The position numbers and the translations under genes are program-made. Source: Verrucomicrobiales bacterium (lineage in GTDB: Bacteria > Verrucomicrobiota > Verrucomicrobiia > Verrucomicrobiales > DEV007). Taken from it: 13,375 bases of DNA. The stretch covers positions 1 to 13,375 of the forward strand of contig JACETS010000057.1 in assembly GCA_013911195.1 (NCBI GenBank). The letters are read 5' to 3'. The notes below the pieces were generated by a model that was not told the origin of the DNA, did not search any database, and saw only the letters and a list, made by a program, of their open reading frames with translations. Below are positions 8,636-13,375 of this stretch, piece by piece (the stretch's first letter is position 1; each line of letters opens with the position of its first letter).

Positions 8636-8760
8636 TTTTATAATTTAGCAACTTAATGAAAAAAATATTGAACTTCAAATTAGTTAATTTCTTAAAAAAC
8701 TAATGATAGACTTTGAGTCTAATTAATAACAATTCAATGTGTGCTTTTTCCGAAAAACTT
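8636..8760 (-). promoter_or_regulatory. AT-rich gap, likely operon boundary
   Basis: This is the largest gap within the minus-strand run. It is very AT-rich and holds, in minus-strand order, a 6-bp hairpin (8707-8721), a second inverted repeat ATTAGTT/AACTAAT (8679-8685 and 8698-8704), a T7 run (8659-8665) and then the propeller gene. It probably ends the pseudopilin-like transcript and starts the propeller-yjbQ-reductase-oligopeptidase-SASA transcript. I could not pick a convincing -35/-10 pair. Confidence 0.35.
8694..8721 (-). terminator. Candidate terminator after GspG-like gene
   Basis: On the minus strand, TAGACT and AGTCTA (8721-8707) form a 6-bp stem with a CAA loop, followed after seven bases by a T6 run (8699-8694). 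It lies 40 bases past the stop of the GspG-like gene, as expected for its terminator. The gap between stem and T-run, and only two G-C pairs, make it weak. Confidence 0.3.
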
Positions 8761-9156
8761 CTACCGCTTTTCCCTCAAAGACTTTGAATACCAATGATCA
8801 TCTCTTCCATATTTTTGCCCTTCTGCAAAAACCTGATCAGGACCACTAGACTGAATAGCATACCCATCATTGGAAAAAAAATATCTATAATCTTTATCCC
8901 ATGGATCCTTTTGACTCACTGAATCCTTAAGGATAGCAGCAATGGAACTGGGCCCAGCTGATGGCCATGAACCATTCTCTGCGTAATAAGATTCCAATGC
9001 TTTACCAATCTTTTCCATTTGATTTTCAACACGTTTGACTTCTTTGCCACCAGAAAAAAATGGGTAAATAAATATCGCGAAAATAAGTATTAGAACAATT
9101 CCCAAAGCCAGTCGATTGACGACTGAATTTATACCACTGATAAGATTTTTTATCAC
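8761..9156 (-). CDS. Membrane-anchored protein with GspG-like C-terminal domain
   Basis: The 131-residue protein starts with GTG at 9156; no ATG occurs before residue 47. Residues 15-34 (RLALGIVLILIFAIFIYPFF) form one transmembrane segment, followed by a helix (37-60, VKRVENQMEKIGKALESYYAENG) and a C-terminal block KDPWDKDYRYFFSNDGYAIQSSGPDQVFAEGQKYGRDDHW (83-122). That block matches the end of type II secretion major pseudopilins (DPWGnpYqY...G.ydi.S.GaDg..gG...Di), where acidic residues bind calcium. The prepilin peptidase site normally just before the hydrophobic helix (G followed by FTLIE) is absent, so it is not a classical processed pseudopilin; it more likely stays as an inner-membrane protein with a periplasmic domain. 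It follows the unknown exported gene by 15 bases in the same reading frame, separated by a single TAA, and the two are likely co-translated. A role in secretion or pilus assembly is inference only. Confidence 0.75.
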   Translation of the reverse strand: MIKNLISGINSVVNRLALGIVLILIFAIFIYPFFSGGKEVKRVENQMEKIGKALESYYAENGSWPSAGPSSIAAILKDSVSQKDPWDKDYRYFFSNDGYAIQSSGPDQVFAEGQKYGRDDHWYSKSLREKR

Positions 9157-9171
9157 TTCAACTGAGTGTTT

Positions 9172-9954
9172 TTAATTTGATCCAATCGGCTTTACCTCAG
9201 CCTCTTCGGTGCCAGGTTCAATACTAGGAACTGAAGGACTGGGCTGATTCACACGGGGAGAATTTTCTATAGGATCATCAGTTTTTTTCTGTTCATTAAT
9301 TTTAGGAGACGGAAAAACTTCATCGCTAGTTTCATTTTTTCTTAGGCCATCAAGAGCTGAATCAACAATTTTTACATATCCTCTCGATCCACGATAATAC
9401 CAAATAGTTCTGAAAATATTTGCATCATACGCTGACATTATTACCTGTCCAAGAAGTACTCCTTTAGCGCTCATGGCTGATAAAACCCAAACAGGCTCGT
9501 CGCCAAATTCAAGGCTTCTTAATTTGTAATTCACATAATCAAAACCAATTCTTGCAGCACGAGCTTCTTTGATAAGAATTTCAAACGCCTTAGTTGAATC
9601 AATCTTAATTTTTTTGGAGGAAGCGAAACCGATAGGTAAATTTTCAGGGTAAAACTTTGAGCTGTCACCTTCATTTATTGACTTTTCTGCATCTACCCGA
9701 ACTGTTCTCAATCTGAACTGACTTCGCTCATCATTGACCACAATCGTCCATTCTCTAGGTTGACTCTGACCTCGAATTCCGCGCATTTCTACAACCTTAT
9801 CTGCAAAATATTCACCAAACTGCAATTGAACTCTTTGAAGGGCTTTACTAGATGAAACACCAAGTGGATCATCTTCCTGAGCATTGGAAAAAGCCAAAAT
9901 TATCGTAAAAATTATCAGGTATATCGTCTTTGGGTCAAAGGTCATTATCTTCAT
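9172..9954 (-). CDS. Exported protein of unknown function
   Basis: I do not recognise a family. The 260-residue protein from the ATG at 9954 begins with a good Sec signal (MKIMTFDPKTIYLIIFTIILAFSNA, cleavage after residue 25). A TTG at 9984 would add ten residues ahead of the signal and is less likely. The folded part is about residues 30-205 and includes an FEILIKEARAARIGFDYVNYKLRSLEF...PVWVLSAMSAKGVLLGQVIMSAYDANIFRTIWYYRG stretch. This resembles PepSY-type units (a helix, then strands ending in a charged turn), but the match is only suggestive. Residues about 207-260 are a Pro/Ser/Glu/Lys-rich tail (SPRVNQPSPSVPSIEPGTEE), probably disordered. Its stop is 15 bases from the GTG of the GspG-like gene, so the pair probably works together at the membrane or in the periplasm. 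It is divergent from recD2. Confidence 0.75.
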   Translation of the reverse strand: MKIMTFDPKTIYLIIFTIILAFSNAQEDDPLGVSSSKALQRVQLQFGEYFADKVVEMRGIRGQSQPREWTIVVNDERSQFRLRTVRVDAEKSINEGDSSKFYPENLPIGFASSKKIKIDSTKAFEILIKEARAARIGFDYVNYKLRSLEFGDEPVWVLSAMSAKGVLLGQVIMSAYDANIFRTIWYYRGSRGYVKIVDSALDGLRKNETSDEVFPSPKINEQKKTDDPIENSPRVNQPSPSVPSIEPGTEEAEVKPIGSN

Positions 9955-10080
9955 GATGATAGAAATACGTATATTAGGATTCAAATCTTAGCACTTTTTT
10001 TATAATAATTACCAAGACATATAATTAAATATGTAAAAAAACTACCACTTATTGATGAGCTCAGGCAAAATAATCCAGAA
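9955..10080. promoter_or_regulatory. Divergent intergenic region, exported gene / recD2
   Basis: This 126-base AT-rich region separates two divergent genes and must hold a promoter for each. On the plus strand TATAAT at 10001-10006 is a perfect -10 hexamer for recD2, but there is only a poor -35 match about 17 bases upstream. On the minus strand TAAGAT (9990-9985) with TTGGTA (10015-10010), 19 bases apart, is a possible promoter for the exported gene. Both are tentative. No operator-like palindrome was noticed. Confidence 0.3.
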
Positions 10081-12264
10081 GTGCAGGAAAAAACTCTAAG
10101 TGGAACTATAGAAAGGGTAACCTTTCATAATGAAGAAAACGGCTATTGTGTTTTACGAGTGCGTGCAAATGGCGCAACTAAAGCATTAACTGTTGTTGGC
10201 AATTGTGCTGCTCCTAATGCAGGAGAGGATATAGCAGCTAAGGGGGAATGGATTGAGGATGATCAATATGGCACTCAGTTCAAGGCAGATGAAATTAGCA
10301 CCTCAGAACCCGGTAATCTCGCAGGCATTGAGCGTTATCTTGGTAGTGGATTAATTGACGGAATTGGACCTACTTATGCCAAAAAGCTTGTAGAAAAATT
10401 TGGCCCAGAAGTTTTCAACATTATTGATGACCGCTCAAAAAGCTTGGAGGAAGTAGATGGAATTGGACCAAAGAGAAGAAAAGAAATAAAAGCGTCGTGG
10501 GAAAAACAGAAATCAGTCAGGCGAATTATGGTATTTCTTCATCAGCACGGTATTAGCACCGCAAGGGCTGTCCGAATTTACAAAACGTATGGTGATGATA
10601 GCATCAAAAAACTACGTGAAAATCCATACCGACTTTCTCATGATCTTCATGGAGTAGGTTTTAAAACAGCAGATAATATTGCATCAAAGCTAGGCATCAA
10701 ATTTGATGACCGTTCAAGAATCGAAGCGGGTATTCAATTCGCAATTCAAACTGCGACCGGAAATGGTCACTGCGCATTACCTGAAAATGAACTAATTGGA
10801 TCAGCTACTGATCTTTTGGGAGTAGACCAAATTAGTGTTGAAAAATGCCTAGAAAGACTAATTACAAATAATGATATCGTTAAAGAGGATATTAATTCTG
10901 TCTCCATGATTTTTCCTAATCACTTAGTGGCAGCTGAAAAATTAGTTTCTAAAAAAATATTATCATTAGCTTCAAAAGGCGCGAACTATCCAGAAATAGA
11001 AATTGAAAAAGCTTTAACATGGTGCCAAGAAAAAATCGGCTATCCGTTAGCTGAGGGTCAGAGAAAAGCGGTTGAACTATCACTTAAAGAAAGAGTAACA
11101 ATTATAACAGGTGGACCCGGAGTGGGAAAAACGACCATTCTTCGTAGTGCCCTAATGATATTGAAGGCTAAAAAGGTAAATCCTATTTTATGTGCTCCTA
11201 CGGGAAGAGCGGCCAAAAGAATGGCCGAAAGTACAAATCTAGAGGCCTCAACAATTCACAGATTACTAGAATTTCAGGGCCGATCCGGAAAATTTTCTCA
11301 TGATGAGAATAATCCTCTGAAAGGCGATTTATTCATCGTTGATGAAGCATCAATGATTGACATACAACTTATGTCTTCATTTCTTCGAGCCCTACCTGAA
11401 GACGCCCATTTAATACTTGTGGGAGACGTTGATCAATTACCCTCTGTAGGACCGGGAAGCGTACTCTCGGATATGATCATGTGTGATAAAATACCAGTTG
11501 CTAGACTTAACGAGATTTTTAGACAATCCTCCGAAAGCAGAATTATCAGCGCGGCACATGAAATTAACCAAGGAATGATTCCAGAAGAGCTTTCTAAATC
11601 CGCAAAAAATGATCCTAAATCTGATTTCTTTTTCCTAAGTTGCGATGAACCAGAAGAGACTTCAGAAATCATTGCTAATCTCGTTAGTAGTAGGATTCCT
11701 GAAAAATTAGGTCTAGATCCGATAAATGACATTCAAGTCATTACACCAATGCACAGAGGAAGCTTAGGAACTCAATCTTTAAACAGAAAACTACAGGACT
11801 CATTAAACCCAGCAAATGAATCAACGTTTGAAATCGAACGTTTCGGTGCCCGATACAGAGTTGGCGATAAGGTTATCCAAACAAGAAACAATTACGACAA
11901 GGAAATATTGAATGGTGACATTGGAAAAATTACCAAAATTTCTACTGACCCTGGAGAAATTGAAATTCAATTCAGCGGAGGTAGGAATGTTTCTTACGAA
12001 CCAGGTGAACTAGATGAACTTTCTCCAGCATTTGCAATTACTGTTCATAAATCTCAGGGAAGCGAGTTTCCTTGCGTTGTGATACCAGTTAGCACTCAAC
12101 ATTTTTTATTACTGCAAAGAAATCTTTTGTACACTGCAATAACACGAGGGAGTAAAGTAGTCATTTTAGTAGGTCAAAAGAAAGCTGCTGCAATGGCGGT
12201 TAAAAATATCGACACCAAAGAACGTTATCGTGGATTATTGGAAAGGTTAAGAAACAATACCTAA
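10081..12264 (+). CDS. recD2: RecD2-type ATP-dependent 5'-3' DNA helicase
   Basis: The 727-residue SF1B helicase is the RecBC-independent RecD2, involved in DNA repair and mismatch-related processes in other bacteria. It opens with the family's OB-like start LSGTIERVTFHNEENGYCVLRVRANG (6-31), then three helix-hairpin-helix segments: IDGIGPTYAKKLVEKFG (92-108), VDGIGPKRRKEIKASW (125-140) and HGVGFKTADNIASKLG (190-205). Helicase motifs follow in order: Q-type LAEGQRKAV (323-331), Walker A GGPGVGKTT (344-352), Ia APTGRAAKRM with STIHRLLE (372-397), Walker B/II IVDEASM (419-425), III GDVDQLPSVGPGS (448-460), IV LNEIFRQS (476-483), V FAITVHKSQGSEF (651-663) and VI LLYTAITRG (682-690). Length and all motifs are normal. 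The start is GTG at 10081; the frame is open about 70 bases further upstream but offers no ATG, and homologues begin close to this point. Its last four bases overlap the convergent dehydrogenase gene. Confidence 0.96.
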   Translation: MQEKTLSGTIERVTFHNEENGYCVLRVRANGATKALTVVGNCAAPNAGEDIAAKGEWIEDDQYGTQFKADEISTSEPGNLAGIERYLGSGLIDGIGPTYAKKLVEKFGPEVFNIIDDRSKSLEEVDGIGPKRRKEIKASWEKQKSVRRIMVFLHQHGISTARAVRIYKTYGDDSIKKLRENPYRLSHDLHGVGFKTADNIASKLGIKFDDRSRIEAGIQFAIQTATGNGHCALPENELIGSATDLLGVDQISVEKCLERLITNNDIVKEDINSVSMIFPNHLVAAEKLVSKKILSLASKGANYPEIEIEKALTWCQEKIGYPLAEGQRKAVELSLKERVTIITGGPGVGKTTILRSALMILKAKKVNPILCAPTGRAAKRMAESTNLEASTIHRLLEFQGRSGKFSHDENNPLKGDLFIVDEASMIDIQLMSSFLRALPEDAHLILVGDVDQLPSVGPGSVLSDMIMCDKIPVARLNEIFRQSSESRIISAAHEINQGMIPEELSKSAKNDPKSDFFFLSCDEPEETSEIIANLVSSRIPEKLGLDPINDIQVITPMHRGSLGTQSLNRKLQDSLNPANESTFEIERFGARYRVGDKVIQTRNNYDKEILNGDIGKITKISTDPGEIEIQFSGGRNVSYEPGELDELSPAFAITVHKSQGSEFPCVVIPVSTQHFLLLQRNLLYTAITRGSKVVILVGQKKAAAMAVKNIDTKERYRGLLERLRNNT

Positions 12265-12971
12265 AGTTGATGACTTTGAGGCTGAATGACAACATCACCT
12301 GTTACCAAATGATCTGGACATTGTACCGCTTCAATAATTGATGAGGCAGCGTAACTCACAGGTATCATTTTATCACGCATAACATTCATGTCTAAGTCAT
12401 CCCAAAATGGAGAGTCAACACCTCCAAAATAGAAATAGGAAAACTGTATACCCTTAGTTCGATACTCAAGCTCCATAGACTTAAGAAAACCGATAGCACC
12501 GAATTTACTGGCACAATAGGCAGAAGCACCGCTCATAGGCGCCTTTCCTAAAATACCAGGTACGTAAATGAAACGACCTCCTCCTGTGGTCGACATTATC
12601 TCTCCAATTTCTTTGGCAATTAAAAAAGTTGCACGCATGTTTGTGTTGGTCACTTTCACAAATTCTAGATCAGTCATGTCCTTTATTTTTCTTATAAGCC
12701 CTATCCCGGCGCAGTGAATAAAAACATCAATGCCACCTAAAGATGAAACGGCATTGTTCACCAATTCAGAAACAAAAGCTGGTAAAGTGAGATCGCCGGA
12801 TAGTGAACCCGAAACTCCACAAATCTGATTGAGCTTCTCATCATTTCTACCAGTGACAAATACTGAATGATTGAGGTCGACAAGACGCTTAGCCACTTCA
12901 TTCCCAATTCCACTGGATGCACCAGTAACTAAAACTTTTTTTGGAGCAGATTCGTTATTATGGTAGGTCAT
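12261..12971 (-). CDS. SDR family NAD(P)-dependent oxidoreductase, atypical active site
   Basis: The 236-residue classical-size short-chain dehydrogenase has a Rossmann fold: cofactor motif TGASSGIG (16-23), GDL (59-61), HCAGIG (86-91, variant of NNAG), TNTNMRATF with Asn111, and the catalytic YCASK with Tyr152 and Lys156. The serine normally 13 residues before the tyrosine is Gly139 (RFIYVPGILG, 133-142), so the usual Ser-Tyr-Lys set is incomplete. Thr40, Gly41 and Arg42 after the second strand suggest NADP(H) preference (inference). Substrate unknown. The ATG at 12971 sits at the exact centre of a large inverted repeat; AAGG four bases upstream is one of the few plausible ribosome-binding sites in the window. 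Residues 1-10 (MTYHNNESAP) precede the normal SDR start and are encoded by the repeat. The stop TAG overlaps the recD2 stop tail to tail, leaving no room for a terminator between the two. Confidence 0.92.
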   Translation of the reverse strand: MTYHNNESAPKKVLVTGASSGIGNEVAKRLVDLNHSVFVTGRNDEKLNQICGVSGSLSGDLTLPAFVSELVNNAVSSLGGIDVFIHCAGIGLIRKIKDMTDLEFVKVTNTNMRATFLIAKEIGEIMSTTGGGRFIYVPGILGKAPMSGASAYCASKFGAIGFLKSMELEYRTKGIQFSYFYFGGVDSPFWDDLDMNVMRDKMIPVSYAASSIIEAVQCPDHLVTGDVVIQPQSHQL

Positions 12972-12989
12972 ATGACCTTAATAACGAAT
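12950..12989. repeat. 40-base inverted repeat over divergent gene starts
   Basis: Outer arms ATTCGTTATTA (12950-12960) and TAATAACGAAT (12979-12989) are perfect 11-base inverted copies. Between them lies a perfect 14-base palindrome AGGTCATATGACCT (12965-12978) plus four unpaired bases TGGT (12961-12964). The arms are therefore 18 bases long, interrupted by one 4-base bulge. The centre falls between 12971 and 12972, directly at the dehydrogenase ATG. Each strand carries an A/AGG-TCAT-ATG sequence, i.e. a ribosome-site-like AGG and ATG in both directions. It could be an operator for a dimeric regulator of both divergent genes, or an RNA hairpin masking the start codon. Confidence 0.7.
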
Positions 12990-13006
12990 TTGATCATATT
13001 TTAGAC

Positions 13007-13375
13007 TTGAAAATCCATACGCTCATACAATCTCAAGAGGTCCCAATTTCTCTGTCAGAGTCCTGGGAATTTTTCTCGAAACCCGAGAACTTAAACGAAA
13101 TTACCCCTCCTGATTTGGAATTCCGTATCAAATCTGGGAAACCAGACCCGATGCACGATGGCCAAATTATTACCTACAAAATAAGAGTCGCACCATTGAT
13201 TTGGAATACGTGGGTAACAGAAATTAAAGGGGTAATCCCTGAAAAACAATTCATCGACGAACAACGTAGTGGCCCCTACAAATTCTGGCATCACCTTCAT
13301 GAGTTTGAAAAAACTGAAAACGGAACCTTAATTAAAGACAAAGTAAATTATTCACTACCTTTTGGTTTATTCGGC
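13007..13375 (+). CDS. SRPBCC family protein (COG4276-like), 3' end cut
   Basis: The 123 visible residues run to the window edge in an open frame: KIHTLIQSQEVPISLSESWEFFSKPENLNEITPP near the start, then GQIITYKIRVAPLIWNTWVTEI, FIDEQRSGPYKFWHHLHEF and NYSLPFGLFG. This is the COG4276 branch of the START/SRPBCC ligand-binding fold (usual length about 150-160, so some 30-40 residues are missing). There is no ATG in frame; the TTG at 13007 fits because family members start with M-K-I/L-(Y/H)-T-L. Another in-frame TTG at 12941 lies inside the dehydrogenase gene and is unlikely. No Shine-Dalgarno sequence precedes the TTG. The fold binds hydrophobic ligands; the ligand here is unknown. In other bacteria such genes often sit beside SDR and photolyase-type genes in light-stress clusters (recalled, not checked); the rest would lie to the right. 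Confidence 0.85.
   Translation, partial: MKIHTLIQSQEVPISLSESWEFFSKPENLNEITPPDLEFRIKSGKPDPMHDGQIITYKIRVAPLIWNTWVTEIKGVIPEKQFIDEQRSGPYKFWHHLHEFEKTENGTLIKDKVNYSLPFGLFG

Noticed and set aside
8679..8704. ATTAGTT/AACTAAT inverted repeat upstream of the propeller gene
   Set aside because: The 12-base loop and AT-only character apart from one G-C pair make it weak; kept only as part of the description of the gap.
11433..11732. 99-residue minus-strand open frame inside recD2
   Set aside because: It lies wholly within helicase motifs III-IV of an intact recD2 and has no recognisable protein features.
13091..13300. 69-residue open frame on the minus strand near the right edge
   Set aside because: The opposite strand encodes a clear SRPBCC protein across the same bases; this is its antisense shadow.
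1..13375. Mobile elements, phage genes, toxin-antitoxin or defence systems, CRISPR arrays, tRNA or rRNA genes
   Set aside because: None seen: all coding space is taken by ordinary chromosomal families, gaps are short, and no direct-repeat arrays or tRNA-like folds were noticed by eye.

Overview
The window looks like an AT-rich chromosomal segment from a member of the Planctomycetes-Verrucomicrobia-Chlamydiae superphylum, most likely a free-living (marine-type) Verrucomicrobiota or close relative. This is inferred from the gene content: a DUF1501 protein, a PQQ-like beta-propeller protein with the mature start DWPRFRG, a SASA-type esterase with a signal peptide, and a GspG-like exported protein are a typical combination there. 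Most starts lack a recognisable Shine-Dalgarno sequence, and several use GTG or TTG. I see no rRNA, tRNA, transposase, phage gene or CRISPR array, and no gene-free stretch longer than about 130 bases.

Layout. Positions 1-1906 (+): the 3' part of a DUF1501 gene, then a small YceI-type lipoprotein gene. Positions 1958-9954 (-): seven genes in one direction. In transcription order these are an exported protein of unknown function, a membrane-anchored protein with a GspG-like domain, a PQQ-like beta-propeller protein, YjbQ, an aldo/keto reductase-like protein, oligopeptidase B and a tandem SASA esterase. Two junctions overlap (ATGA between the propeller gene and yjbQ; 7 bases between the reductase and oligopeptidase genes), so parts of this run are probably co-transcribed and translationally coupled. 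A 125-base AT-rich gap at 8636-8760, with a weak terminator-like hairpin, probably separates the first two genes from the other five. Positions 10081-12264 (+): recD2, divergent from the unknown exported gene. It meets a short-chain dehydrogenase gene (12261-12971, -) tail to tail with a 4-base overlap. Positions 13007-13375 (+): the 5' part of an SRPBCC (COG4276-like) gene, divergent from the dehydrogenase.

Most genes have recognisable family roles: periplasmic or outer-membrane carbohydrate and protein handling (DUF1501, YceI, SASA, PQQ-like, GspG-like), cytosolic peptide turnover (oligopeptidase B) and DNA repair (RecD2). Nothing here is a convincing new multi-gene system. The most unusual structure is a 40-base near-perfect inverted repeat at 12950-12989, centred exactly on the dehydrogenase start codon in the divergent dehydrogenase/SRPBCC control region. 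Other points of interest are family members that lack expected catalytic residues: the second SASA domain, the aldo/keto reductase-like protein and the dehydrogenase. There is also a GspG-like domain on a plain membrane anchor with no prepilin cleavage motif.
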